Assembly (NCBI GenBank): GCA_035632315.1
Contig: DASQGZ010000033.1
Location: forward strand, 47,792-111,791
Direction: 5' to 3'
Length of the DNA: 64,000 bases
Source: JAFDZW01 sp035632315
Lineage (GTDB): Bacteria > Bacteroidota > Ignavibacteria > Palsa-1295
This document shows, piece by piece, positions 8,321 through 17,116 of the stretch. Under the pieces are notes generated by a model. The model was not told the DNA's origin and searched no databases. It worked only from the letters and a program-made list of their open reading frames with translations. The position numbers and the translations under genes are program-made. Each line of letters begins with the position of its first letter. Position 1 is the first letter of the stretch.

Positions 8321-9282
8321 TTGCTTCCGGAGAGTTTTACTTTTGGATCGAGGAGGGCATAAACAATATCAACGACGTAGTTTATAACGACGAACACGAC
8401 TGCGGCGAACAATACTGTTCCTTGAATGGTCGGAAAATCAGATCGCGGGATCGCATCAAACCCAAGCGCTCCGATGCCGGGCCAATTAAAAATATATTCG
8501 ATGAAAAAGGCGCCTGTCAGCAGCGATGCCAGCCACGAGCCGACCGTCGTCACGACAGGATTCAACGCATTTCGAAGTGCGTGGTGAAGGATCACTTTTC
8601 TGGTAGTCAGGCCTTTTGCTTTTGCAGTTCGGATATAATCGCTCGTCAGAACGTCCATCATGCTCGAACGAGTCACACGTGCAATGATCGAGATCGGCCG
8701 CAGTGCCAGCGTGATCATCGGCAGGGCAAGATACTCCCAGTGATACGCCCAAAATGCGTACCATTTCGAATCGTCCTGAATAATGTAACCCGAGATCGGA
8801 AATATTTGCAAGAGGGAGCCGAACGCGATGATCATCAGCAGTCCGAATACGAACGACGGAACAGATATACCGACGAGAGCGAAGACTCGCGATGTGTTAT
8901 CCAGCAGTGAATTCGATTTGACTGCCGAAATAATTCCGATCCCGATCCCGAGGATCGTTGCAATCACCATTGCACTGATCGTCAGAATTGCAGTAGCAGG
9001 AAGCCGTTCTTTAATGCTATCCCAGACCGGACGATTCGAAGAGAACGATCGGCCGAGATCACCGGAGGCTGTCTTTGTCAAAAAACTTACATACCGCTGC
9101 CACACCGGCAGATCAAGACCGAGTTCGTGACGGATAGCGGCTTGCGTGCTTAGGTCTGCTCGCTGTCCCTGCATCATTCTGGCGGGGTCGGGGAGCAAAT
9201 TCATTACAAAAAAGATAACGCTCATCACTCCGAAAATGATGAGGATCGAATAGAAAAATCGCCGTATGGTAAATTGGATCAT
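8317..9282 (-). CDS. dppB: Peptide ABC transporter permease (DppB/OppB-like)
   Basis: 321 residues, six predicted membrane helices, starting MIQFTIRRFFYSILIIFGVM as DppB/OppB proteins do. The motif RTAKAKGLTTRKVILHHALR is the cytoplasmic EAA-type loop that docks on the ATPase. It is the first gene of the minus-strand operon dppB-dppC-dppD and overlaps dppC by 4 bases. A Bacteroidota-type promoter lies 27-61 bases upstream (see 9309-9343). Confidence 0.9.
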   Translation of the reverse strand: MIQFTIRRFFYSILIIFGVMSVIFFVMNLLPDPARMMQGQRADLSTQAAIRHELGLDLPVWQRYVSFLTKTASGDLGRSFSSNRPVWDSIKERLPATAILTISAMVIATILGIGIGIISAVKSNSLLDNTSRVFALVGISVPSFVFGLLMIIAFGSLLQIFPISGYIIQDDSKWYAFWAYHWEYLALPMITLALRPISIIARVTRSSMMDVLTSDYIRTAKAKGLTTRKVILHHALRNALNPVVTTVGSWLASLLTGAFFIEYIFNWPGIGALGFDAIPRSDFPTIQGTVLFAAVVFVVINYVVDIVYALLDPKVKLSGSK

Positions 9283-9308
9283 TCTCCGCTTGCGAGAGAG
9301 ATATTACG

Positions 9309-9343
9309 CAAATTTACAAACTCAGCAGAGTTTCGGTTTCAAA
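9309..9343 (-). promoter_or_regulatory. Candidate promoter for dppBCD
   Basis: On the minus strand TTTG (9343-9340), a 23-base spacer and TAAATTTG (9316-9309) match the Bacteroidota -33 TTTG / -7 TAnnTTTG pattern. The predicted start near 9302 would leave a leader of about 20 bases before the dppB ATG at 9282. The -7 match is exact; the spacer is at the long end of the usual range. Confidence 0.45.
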
Positions 9344-9347
9344 TCCG

Positions 9348-9355
9348 TATATTTG
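9348..9355 (+). promoter_or_regulatory. Candidate -7 element for the cobalamin riboswitch transcript
   Basis: TATATTTG matches TAnnTTTG exactly and would start transcription near 9362, about 19 bases before the aptamer's closing stem. No good -33 TTTG is present 17-23 bases upstream, so the call rests on one element and position. Confidence 0.35.
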
Positions 9356-9380
9356 CAACCCGAAGTTCATTTTATTTGTG

Positions 9381-9504
9381 CAAGGTGTCCGCAGTGAAGT
9401 TCATGCTGCTGCGGATGAAAAGGGAATCCGGTCATAAGTCCGGAGCTGACCCGCAACTGTAGCTCTTATAGAATCATATAAGAGGAGCCAGGAGACCTGC
9501 CTTG
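9381..9504 (+). ncRNA. Cobalamin (B12) riboswitch aptamer
   Basis: The conserved cobalamin core is visible in order: GGTGTCCGCAGTG, GATGAAAAGGGAATCCGGT, GTCCGG-AGCTGACCCGCAACTGTA, and the B12 box GAGCCAGGAGACCTGCC. The closing stem P1 pairs CAAGG (9381-9385) with CCTTG (9500-9504). CTCTTATA...TATAAGAG (about 9463-9485) forms the variable peripheral hairpin. In the family, ligand binding lowers expression of B12 transport or synthesis genes. The next gene is a BtuB-type receptor, as expected. Confidence 0.93.
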
Positions 9505-9536
9505 TACTGAAATCATCACCGCCTTCGAGGAATGAG

Positions 9537-9621
9537 GCAGGAGTGCATATTGAGTGTCGAACATGCTTTCTGCATGTTTTTTAAACGCTCCTGCGCTTTC
9601 CTCGTTGGCGCAGGAGCGTTT
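9537..9621 (+). promoter_or_regulatory. Riboswitch expression platform: SD-sequestering hairpin with a decoy
   Basis: A perfect 13-bp stem pairs 9583-9595 with 9609-9621. Its right arm contains the Shine-Dalgarno AGGAG (9612-9616), five bases before the ATG at 9622, so the folded form should block translation. The left arm contains CTCCTGC (9588-9594). An upstream copy of the right-arm heptamer, GCAGGAG at 9537-9543, could pair with it instead and free the ribosome site. Between them ACATGC-TTTCT-GCATGT and six Ts (9561-9582) form a small terminator-like hairpin. Pairings are read from sequence; which state B12 favours is inferred. Confidence 0.6.
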
Positions 9622-11565
9622 ATGTTTTATCGGATTCTTACTGTTGCTGTTCTAATAATCTCCGTTCGGCTGGATGCCCAGCCTCTACGTCGTTATAGCG
9701 CAGGAGAGATCACAGTCCTCGATTCGAATAAGAACGTTTCCAAAGGTATTGTATCGGTCACGGTCCCATCTGCGGAGCTGCAACAAATCTCCGGTTCGAA
9801 CTTGCTCTCTTCTGTCAGTGAACTGTATCCGTCGCTTTCGGTCAGAAGTTACGGGCCGATCGGGGCGATCGCGCTCGCAAGTTTTCGCGGACTTCCGGCG
9901 GAATATATCAGCCTTGAATGGAACGGGATAAATATCACGAACGCACAGAACAACTTGACCGATCTTGGGCTGATGGATCTGAATGTCATTGGCTCGGTAA
10001 CTCTTTCGAGCAGCGCATCAAATTCGGGGACTATATCCGAGTCGGGCAATGCAACGATCGGAATTGGTCTTCCAATGATGAGTCCAGTTTCATCTTCTGT
10101 TCAGATCGGCAGCGAAGTGACAAGTTATAATAATACTATTCATGCAGCAGAAGTAACAACATATACAAGAATTTCCGAGCACATCACAAATAACCTTACA
10201 CTCGGTATTGCGGGATCGCTCACGTCATCGAATGGGAATTATCCATTTGTTCAACAAGGGACAAATGTATCGGTACTTCGGGAGAATAACGACGCTCACC
10301 TGGCGAATGCGACGATCAATATACAATATGTTCCTGCAGATAACATTCGGCTGACCGGCACGTCGTTCTATACGAAAGCAGATCGCGGCTCACCGGCTGC
10401 AGTAACAATTGATTACCGCGGAGCGAGTGATTTCAATGCACGACTCTTCGATGAGATCTATCTCGTTGGGATGACACTCGAACATTCGCCGTCAACAGAT
10501 TTTTCTTATACTGTGAAAACTGCGTTTCATTCTTCGTTCGAAACATACGACAATCCTGCAAAATCCATCGCGGACAGATACTCGAATAGGCAATTAACAT
10601 TTTCGCTCGACGGCGTTTCGCATTCTACGGAACATATTGACTATTTGACCGCTGTATCGTTCGATCGATATACGATCGAAAGCAACGAGCATGCTCCTCC
10701 AACACAAGGGTCGGATATTTTTCGAAATACATACCGCGCAAATGTTGGGATGAGATTAACAGAGGGAATATTTCAATCGACTGGATATATAAAAGTCGAA
10801 AAGAATTCCGATCAGAGCGATCCGCAAATTCTGCCGCAACTCACTGCAAAGATTAACCTGCCGGGATACAATACGACATTTGGAGCATCATATACAAGGT
10901 TATATCACGAACCGACGTTCAACGAACTCTATTGGAAAAGCGGAGGAATTCCTGACTTAAAGCCCGAGAGCGGCGATGCACTCGAGCTCGTCACCGATGT
11001 CCAGCCAGCCGATCGAATATCCATGAAAGCTGCTGTTTTTTACAATGCTCTTCGCGATCAGATCATTTGGCAATTAGATTCCGACGGCGTCTGGCGTCCA
11101 AACGAATTGCAAGCATCGAGAACATACGGAGTCGAGTTGTCTTCGCAGGCTGAAACAAATTTCGGCGAATCAGTTTCAGCGGGCATTCGCATTGCATTTA
11201 CCTACCAACGTTCTGAGAACCAGACACCCAACTCGTTGTATTTTGGCAAAGAACTTCCGTATGCGACGCCGCTAAGATGGAACATTGCGCTCGTGCCGAG
11301 AATAAAAGATGTCGGCGAGCTGACGTTGTATTACAATTATCGTTGGCACCGTTACCCAACATACGCAGCGAATCCTTCCGATAAGCTACCGGCGGCAGGG
11401 GTTGCAAACGTGACGTTCAAAATGGTACCACTCGTGCTCATTTCAGGGTTGAAACTCGTCCCGTCATGTGCGATCACCAATCTCTTCGACACACAGTACG
11501 ACGAGATACCAAACTATCCTATGCCCGGGCGCGAATACAAACTTGGAGTTGAATTCACTTACTAA
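9622..11565 (+). CDS. TonB-dependent outer-membrane receptor, probably for cobalamin (BtuB-like)
   Basis: 647 residues from ATG 9622, chosen because it follows AGGAG by five bases and opens a signal peptide (MFYRILTVAVLIISVRLDAQ). An ATG at 9532 in frame would lie inside the riboswitch leader. A plug domain occupies about residues 40-160 (GSNLLSSVSELYPSLSVRSY, then RGLPAEYISLEWNGINI), followed by a long beta-barrel with alternating strands and a C-terminal aromatic (LGVEFTY). Such receptors import vitamin B12 or other corrinoids across the outer membrane using TonB energy. Substrate assignment comes from the riboswitch. The barrel is slightly longer than E. coli BtuB. Confidence 0.88.
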   Translation: MFYRILTVAVLIISVRLDAQPLRRYSAGEITVLDSNKNVSKGIVSVTVPSAELQQISGSNLLSSVSELYPSLSVRSYGPIGAIALASFRGLPAEYISLEWNGINITNAQNNLTDLGLMDLNVIGSVTLSSSASNSGTISESGNATIGIGLPMMSPVSSSVQIGSEVTSYNNTIHAAEVTTYTRISEHITNNLTLGIAGSLTSSNGNYPFVQQGTNVSVLRENNDAHLANATINIQYVPADNIRLTGTSFYTKADRGSPAAVTIDYRGASDFNARLFDEIYLVGMTLEHSPSTDFSYTVKTAFHSSFETYDNPAKSIADRYSNRQLTFSLDGVSHSTEHIDYLTAVSFDRYTIESNEHAPPTQGSDIFRNTYRANVGMRLTEGIFQSTGYIKVEKNSDQSDPQILPQLTAKINLPGYNTTFGASYTRLYHEPTFNELYWKSGGIPDLKPESGDALELVTDVQPADRISMKAAVFYNALRDQIIWQLDSDGVWRPNELQASRTYGVELSSQAETNFGESVSAGIRIAFTYQRSENQTPNSLYFGKELPYATPLRWNIALVPRIKDVGELTLYYNYRWHRYPTYAANPSDKLPAAGVANVTFKMVPLVLISGLKLVPSCAITNLFDTQYDEIPNYPMPGREYKLGVEFTY

Positions 11566-11577
11566 ATCATCACAACA

Positions 11578-12588
11578 ATGAAAAACTATCTTCTTCTTCT
11601 TCTTTTCAGTTCTCTTGCGCTGGCATCGTGCGAGAGCACGACTCAGCCCGGGAATAATTCTACTTCCGGAAAAGGGGACCGCATGTTTATTCTCGATCAG
11701 GGGGATTTTAATCATCATAATGCCCATATTGATGCCCAAAATTGGACTACAAATACATTGACGACCGATCTCATCGATCCGTTTGGCGATTCAGGGAATG
11801 ACCTGCAATATCTCAATAAGAAGCTCTATGCAGTCCTCGACAATTCCGATAAGATCGTAGTCATCAACCCCGACTCTACCGCCGACCATCATAGCATTTA
11901 CTTCCCAAGCGGTGCCACTCCCGGAAAAATTGTTGCAATTTCTTCGACGACCGCTGTGGTGACGGATATCTATTTGCCAACAATGTACGTCGTCAATCTT
12001 TCGACTGATTCCGTTATTGGAACATTCAACGTCGGTGCCGGACAAAGCTGGCTGGCTGTATTAGGAGGCAAACTTTTTGCCACCACAGAATCGAATGAGA
12101 TTATATCGATTGACCCGACCCTGAAGACAGTTAGTAAAGAAAAATGGATCGGAGAGAATCCATTTGAATTAGCTGCGGATTCGATAAACAACAAACTGAT
12201 AGTGATGACTTATGGGGCATACAGCCCGCGAACGGACGGGAAAATTTTATGGGTAAACCCGAGTACGTTGTCAGTTGAGGATTCCATGAGTATCGATACA
12301 AATAGATATATAAACCAACTTGTTGTTGCCGGTTCTAAATTATACGTTCTTTTCGGAGACGGCGTAAAAGTGATCGATCTTGCAAGCCACGCGCTGACAA
12401 CTGATCCGTTGTTTGCGAAAACATATTTTGGTGGCTACTTCGACCCAGTGGATAATCTATTATATCTTGGCACAGCGAAGGATCTGCAGAACAATGATGT
12501 TGTCGATGTGTTTGATATGAGCACGCATTCGCTCAAGAAAACGTTGAATGTGGGTATCGCTCCGGCGTTCTTTGCTCCGGTGCGTTAG
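11578..12588 (+). CDS. Beta-propeller lipoprotein of the B12 uptake operon (YncE/DUF5074-like)
   Basis: 336 residues with a lipoprotein signal (MKNYLLLLLFSSLALASC, lipidated Cys18). The mature part consists of repeated blades with a YVTN/YncE flavour: phrases such as NKLYAVLDNSDKIVVINPDS, TAVVTDIYLPTMYVVNLSTD and SKLYVLFGDGVKVIDLASH recur about every 40-45 residues. It follows the receptor by 12 bases and must share the riboswitch transcript. In Bacteroidota, surface propeller lipoproteins are often found beside BtuB-type receptors and are thought to help capture corrinoids; that role is inferred here. Confidence 0.75.
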   Translation: MKNYLLLLLFSSLALASCESTTQPGNNSTSGKGDRMFILDQGDFNHHNAHIDAQNWTTNTLTTDLIDPFGDSGNDLQYLNKKLYAVLDNSDKIVVINPDSTADHHSIYFPSGATPGKIVAISSTTAVVTDIYLPTMYVVNLSTDSVIGTFNVGAGQSWLAVLGGKLFATTESNEIISIDPTLKTVSKEKWIGENPFELAADSINNKLIVMTYGAYSPRTDGKILWVNPSTLSVEDSMSIDTNRYINQLVVAGSKLYVLFGDGVKVIDLASHALTTDPLFAKTYFGGYFDPVDNLLYLGTAKDLQNNDVVDVFDMSTHSLKKTLNVGIAPAFFAPVR

Positions 12589-12613
12589 GTTTCGTTCGTA
12601 TTTTTGTAGAAAC

Positions 12614-13165
12614 ATGAAAAAAGTTAATTCACAAAGCAGGCAGGAATTCTTACTGGCACTCGTGCTGGTCGTTGCGGCAGTCGGGACGCGGCTGCTCTTC
12701 GCGGCAGTTGGGATGCATAATTTCAACGCCGTTTATGGAGCAACGATCTTTGCCGGCGCCTGCCTGACACGTCATAAATGGGGCTATCTTGTTCCATTCG
12801 TCGCAATGCTCATTAGCGATGCGTTCCTCGGCTTTTACGATGCCGGACAAATGTCTGTCGTGTATGCGTCATTTGCTGTAATGCTTCTGATCGGTACACT
12901 CTATGCAAAAAAACCGTCTCTTCTTGCATTCACCGGAGTAACGATCGGCGGATCGGTCGCATTTTTTCTGTTGACGAACTTTGCACTCTGGCCATTCTAC
13001 ACTCAGTACCCGCATACGTGGGGCGGGATCGTTGAAAGCTATACGTTGGCGCTGCCGTTCTTTAAGAATACGTTCGCGAGCACGATGCTCTTCAGCGCCA
13101 TCTTATTCGGCGGCTACGAAGCGGCAAAAGTATTTGTCACAAAGAAAATTGTGGTTGCCGGTTGA
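12614..13165 (+). CDS. Small integral membrane protein, DUF6580/ECF S-component-like
   Basis: 183 residues from ATG 12614, preferred over upstream in-frame codons that overlap the lipoprotein gene. It has about five membrane helices; the motif HNFNAVYGATIFAGACLTRHKWGYLVPFVAMLISDAFLGFYD resembles the DUF6580 family and the substrate-binding S-components of ECF vitamin transporters. It is the last gene of the B12 riboswitch operon (25 bases after the propeller gene), so inner-membrane passage of a corrinoid or a precursor is a fair guess. No ECF ATPase or T-component is nearby. A terminator follows. Confidence 0.65.
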   Translation: MKKVNSQSRQEFLLALVLVVAAVGTRLLFAAVGMHNFNAVYGATIFAGACLTRHKWGYLVPFVAMLISDAFLGFYDAGQMSVVYASFAVMLLIGTLYAKKPSLLAFTGVTIGGSVAFFLLTNFALWPFYTQYPHTWGGIVESYTLALPFFKNTFASTMLFSAILFGGYEAAKVFVTKKIVVAG

Positions 13166-13191
13166 TGAATGCAGGGGATAGATAATTTGTT

Positions 13192-13225
13192 AAAAGGCTC
13201 CTCGGCAATGGGAGCCTTTTTTTTT
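13192..13225 (+). terminator. Terminator of the B12 operon
   Basis: A 10-bp stem AAAAGGCTCC / GGAGCCTTTT (13192-13201 with 13211-13220) with a 9-base loop runs into nine Ts. It separates the riboswitch operon from carA. Confidence 0.88.
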
Positions 13226-13247
13226 GAAATGAAATTGTGAAAAATAA

Positions 13248-14336
13248 ATGAGAGCGCGGTTAGTACTTGAGAACGGAATTGTTTTTACGGGCAAAGCCTT
13301 CGGTGATGTAAGCAAAGCATCGACCGGCGGTGAAGTCGTTTTTACGACAGCGCTCACCGGTTATCAGGAAATTCTGACCGACCCGTCGTTTGCCGGACAG
13401 ATCGTGACGATGACGAATCCGCTCATCGGCAATTACGGCACCAACCACGAAGATCTCGAAAGCAGCGTTCCTCATGTTGCTGGTTTTATAGTACGAGAGA
13501 ACTCCGAGGAATTTTCGAACTGGCGTTCCGATTGGAGCTTGCAGGAATATCTCCAAACAAGCAACATTCTTGGCATCGAAGGGATCGATACCAGAAGACT
13601 TGTTCGTATTCTTCGCACTGAAGGCGCGCTGCGTGGAATTGTTTCCGCCGAAGAATCCAGCGATGCCGATCTTATCGCAAAAGCGAACGAACTTCCGTTA
13701 ATGACCGGGCTCGATCTGACGAAAGGCGTCACGACCGAAGAGATTTATTCGATCAACGGAAAAAATGAAGGTGACCCGCACGTCGTTGTGATCGATTACG
13801 GTATTAAGTACAACATTCTGAGAAAGCTCCATGATCACGGGGCGAAAGTAACAGTCGTTCCTTCGACGACGAAATTTGCGACGATCCGTGAGCTCGCTCC
13901 GCAAGGCGTTTTCCTTTCGAACGGGCCCGGGGATCCGGATGCGGTCAAGGATGGTATCGAGACTGTCAAAGACTTACTGGCATTCGAGCAGCTTCCGGTT
14001 TTTGGGATTTGTCTTGGCAATCAATTACTGTCACTTGCATACGGCGGAGAGACCTATAAATTAAAATTCGGGCATCGCGGAGCGAACCATCCGGTCAAGA
14101 ATTTACGCTCGGATAAAATTGAGATCACTGCACAAAATCATGGCTTCGCAGTGAAGTGGGGCTCAATGCCGGATTCATGCGAGCTTACGCACATCAATCT
14201 CAACGACCAGACGGTCGAAGGGTTTAGGCATAAAGAATTGCCTGTTTTTGCTGTTCAATATCACCCGGAAGCGTCACCGGGACCTCACGAAAGCGATTAT
14301 TTATTTACCGAATTCATCGAAAATATCAAAAAATAG
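13248..14336 (+). CDS. carA: Carbamoyl-phosphate synthase small (glutaminase) subunit
   Basis: 362 residues. The N-terminal CPSase_sm domain (about 1-150) includes STGGEVVFTTALTGYQEILTDPS. The C-terminal class I glutamine amidotransferase domain has GICLGNQ with nucleophile Cys255 and the HxE pair YHPEASPGPHESD (His339, Glu341), so the triad is complete. CarA releases ammonia from glutamine for carbamoyl phosphate, used for arginine and pyrimidines. The large subunit gene carB is not adjacent. The gene stands alone between two terminators. Confidence 0.95.
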   Translation: MRARLVLENGIVFTGKAFGDVSKASTGGEVVFTTALTGYQEILTDPSFAGQIVTMTNPLIGNYGTNHEDLESSVPHVAGFIVRENSEEFSNWRSDWSLQEYLQTSNILGIEGIDTRRLVRILRTEGALRGIVSAEESSDADLIAKANELPLMTGLDLTKGVTTEEIYSINGKNEGDPHVVVIDYGIKYNILRKLHDHGAKVTVVPSTTKFATIRELAPQGVFLSNGPGDPDAVKDGIETVKDLLAFEQLPVFGICLGNQLLSLAYGGETYKLKFGHRGANHPVKNLRSDKIEITAQNHGFAVKWGSMPDSCELTHINLNDQTVEGFRHKELPVFAVQYHPEASPGPHESDYLFTEFIENIKK

Positions 14337-14401
14337 CCTTTTCATATAACTTAGTGAGCTTCTGCGCGTAAAGATAATTCTGTAAAATTTTTGTTATAGA
14401 T

Positions 14402-14429
14402 CTGCCGGCACATTGCCGGCAGTTTTATC
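14402..14429 (+). terminator. Hairpin with T-rich tail between carA and lon
   Basis: CTGCCGGC (14402-14409) pairs with GCCGGCAG (14415-14422) across a 5-base loop, followed by TTTTATCTT. It looks like the carA terminator, yet it ends only about 14 bases before the lon ATG, so lon's own promoter would have to lie upstream of or within it. Confidence 0.65.
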
Positions 14430-14436
14430 TTGAGCT

Positions 14437-17046
14437 ATGTCCAAAGAACGTACTACAATAAAAAAGAAGAAACCTTCGGCGCCAAAAGAGAATGAGCAGA
14501 TCAGTATCGAGTCGGCAATTTCCGATATGACTACTCTCGTCGCGAACGACGAGAAAGTGGACCTGAAAAACCTGCCTCACCGGATTCCGGTGCTTGCGCT
14601 TCGCGATGTGATCGTGTTCCCGTATATGGTCTTTCCGGTGCTTGTCGGTCGCGAGTCGTCACTTTCGGCAACGATGTCTGCAATGGCACGTGAGCGGTAT
14701 CTCTTTCTCGTTGCACAAAAAGATTCTGCGGTTGACGATCCGAATAAAGATGAGTTGTTTCAATACGGGACGCTTGCACGCATTCTTCGTATCATTCGCC
14801 TGCCGAACGGACTTGTCAAGGTATTAGTAGACGGTCTCGAACAAGCGCATGCAAAACAGTACATCAATTTCGAAGGACATATCGAGACGGAAGTAGAAGT
14901 CATTCAACCGGAGCATTCCGGCTCGACCGAACTCGAAGCGCTTGTGCGTCATACATCCGAGCAATTCAGAAATTACGTTCGCACTTCGCCGACACATCCG
15001 GCAGAGACGTTGATGTCTTTTGATAACATAACGGACCCACGCCGGCGATTATTCTTTATCGCCGCTCATTTAACGAAAGATCTTCCGTCGAAGCAAAAAA
15101 TTCTCGAACTGACCGATATCCGCGAGCAATACTTGCACGTCAGCGGCCTTTTAGCCTCAGAGATCGATATTCTGAAACTGGAGCAGGATATCGACCAAAA
15201 AGTTCAAAGCTCGATCCAAAAATCGCAGCGAAAGTATTTTCTGCAGGAACAGATTCGTCTGCTGCAGCAGGAACTTGGCGACGAAGCATTCGAAGAACAT
15301 CCCGAGCTCGGCAAGTTGATGCAGCAGATCAAAGAGGCGGAGCTTCCCGAAGCAGTACAGAAAAAAGCTGAGGAAGAACTCGAACGCTTGAAAAAAACGC
15401 CGTCGATGTCGCCGGAAGCTGGTGTCATTCGCACCTATCTCGAGTGGCTCGCGCAAGTGCCTTGGCACAAACGCACGGTCGATAATTTTAATGTTGCTAA
15501 TGTCAAAGAAGTCCTTGATGCCGACCACTTTGCGCTAGAAAAACCGAAAGAGAGAATTCTCGAACATATTGCTGTGCTGAACCTTGTCGAGAAAATGCGC
15601 GGACAGATTCTCTGTTTTGTCGGCCCTCCCGGTGTTGGCAAAACATCGCTTGCGCGGTCGATTGCACGGTCACTCGGGCGGGAGTTCGTCAGGATGTCGC
15701 TCGGCGGGGTTCGTGACGAAGCGGAAATTCGCGGCCATCGCCGTACATATATCGGTGCATTACCGGGGAAGATCATCCAATCGATGAAACGAGCCGGCGT
15801 GACAAATCCTGTTATCCTGCTGGATGAGATAGACAAGATGTCAACCGATTTCCGCGGCGACCCGTCATCGGCGTTGTTAGAAGTTCTTGACCCCGAGCAG
15901 AACTACGCATTCGTCGATCATTATCTCGATGTCGATTACGATCTCTCAAACGTATTTTTCATTACGACTGCAAATGTTGCGTATGAAATACCGCTTCCAT
16001 TGCTTGATCGTATGGAGCTCATCGAACTTCCTGGTTATCTCGAACACGATAAGCTCGAAATTGCGAAGCGACATATTATCCCTGCGCAATTAAAACAACA
16101 CGGACTGTCCGAGCATAACCTCAGTTTGAACGACGAGGCAATTCTCAATATTATCCGCCACTATACCGAAGAGGCCGGAGTACGCGAACTTGTTCGCAAG
16201 ATCGCGAAGATCTGCCGCAAAGCTGCGCACGAGATCGTGATGAAAATGTATTCCGAAGGAATGATCGAGCAGCCTGCGGCAACCGATCATCTTTCGAAAG
16301 TTACTGTAAACGAAGACGGCAAGCTTGAAGCCGAACAGCATAAGCGTCTTGAGGTGGCTTCGGATATCGCCATCGCCATTGATAATAAAAAAGTCGAAGA
16401 ATATCTTGGCGTACCGAAGTATCAAACGAGCAAGAAAGAGCTTGATCCGAAAGTCGGCGCGGTGATGGGCTTGGCATGGACGAGCACCGGCGGTGATGTA
16501 CTTCCCGTCGAAGTGACCGTGATGACAGGCAGCGAACGCCTGACGCTCACCGGCCAACTTGGCGATGTGATGAAAGAATCGGCGCAAGCGGCACTGAGTT
16601 ATTTGCGCTCGCGCGCAAAACAGCTCGGCTTGAAGCCGGACTTTATGAAGAATAAAGAAATTCATATCCATCTTCCCGAAGGCGCTGTTCCCAAAGACGG
16701 CCCGAGCGCCGGCATTACGCTGACTATGGCGATGCTTTCGGCGCTTAACGGCAAACCTGCTCGTGGCGATGTTGCAATGACGGGCGAGATCACGCTTCGA
16801 GGCAATGTTCTGCCGATCGGCGGTCTACAGGAAAAACTTCTCGCCGCCCAGCGCGAAGGTATCACGACTGTTCTTATTCCGGAAGAGAATCGCAAAACGC
16901 TGACCGAGATACCGAAGAAGATCACAGAGAACCTTACGATCATCCCGATCGAAAAAATAGATCAGGCGATCGAGATCGTCTTTGGAAAAAAACTACCAGC
17001 CTATAAAAGAAAAACATCTGTAAAGAAGAAAACGAAGAAGAGATAA
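14437..17046 (+). CDS. lon: ATP-dependent protease Lon
   Basis: 869 residues with the full LonA order: N-terminal LON substrate-binding domain (about 48-245, IPVLALRDVIVFPYMVFPV), coiled linker, AAA+ module with Walker A GPPGVGKT (396-403) and Walker B VILLDEIDKM, and the C-terminal protease with PKDGPSAGI (Ser757) and Lys800 forming the Ser-Lys dyad. It degrades misfolded and regulatory proteins in the cytoplasm. Compared with E. coli Lon (784 residues) it has a 45-residue lysine-rich N-terminal extension and a basic C-terminal tail (KRKTSVKKKTKKR), both common in this phylum. Confidence 0.97.
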   Translation: MSKERTTIKKKKPSAPKENEQISIESAISDMTTLVANDEKVDLKNLPHRIPVLALRDVIVFPYMVFPVLVGRESSLSATMSAMARERYLFLVAQKDSAVDDPNKDELFQYGTLARILRIIRLPNGLVKVLVDGLEQAHAKQYINFEGHIETEVEVIQPEHSGSTELEALVRHTSEQFRNYVRTSPTHPAETLMSFDNITDPRRRLFFIAAHLTKDLPSKQKILELTDIREQYLHVSGLLASEIDILKLEQDIDQKVQSSIQKSQRKYFLQEQIRLLQQELGDEAFEEHPELGKLMQQIKEAELPEAVQKKAEEELERLKKTPSMSPEAGVIRTYLEWLAQVPWHKRTVDNFNVANVKEVLDADHFALEKPKERILEHIAVLNLVEKMRGQILCFVGPPGVGKTSLARSIARSLGREFVRMSLGGVRDEAEIRGHRRTYIGALPGKIIQSMKRAGVTNPVILLDEIDKMSTDFRGDPSSALLEVLDPEQNYAFVDHYLDVDYDLSNVFFITTANVAYEIPLPLLDRMELIELPGYLEHDKLEIAKRHIIPAQLKQHGLSEHNLSLNDEAILNIIRHYTEEAGVRELVRKIAKICRKAAHEIVMKMYSEGMIEQPAATDHLSKVTVNEDGKLEAEQHKRLEVASDIAIAIDNKKVEEYLGVPKYQTSKKELDPKVGAVMGLAWTSTGGDVLPVEVTVMTGSERLTLTGQLGDVMKESAQAALSYLRSRAKQLGLKPDFMKNKEIHIHLPEGAVPKDGPSAGITLTMAMLSALNGKPARGDVAMTGEITLRGNVLPIGGLQEKLLAAQREGITTVLIPEENRKTLTEIPKKITENLTIIPIEKIDQAIEIVFGKKLPAYKRKTSVKKKTKKR

Positions 17047-17116
17047 TTTAATATTTTAGATAATAGTACAGCTGATTTAGGTGGGATTTCAGCTTCGTCT
17101 ATATGAAAGCCGAGGG

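Noticed and set aside
16090..16671. Open frame of 193 codons on the minus strand
   Set aside because: Antisense to lon, with the composition of a shadow frame.
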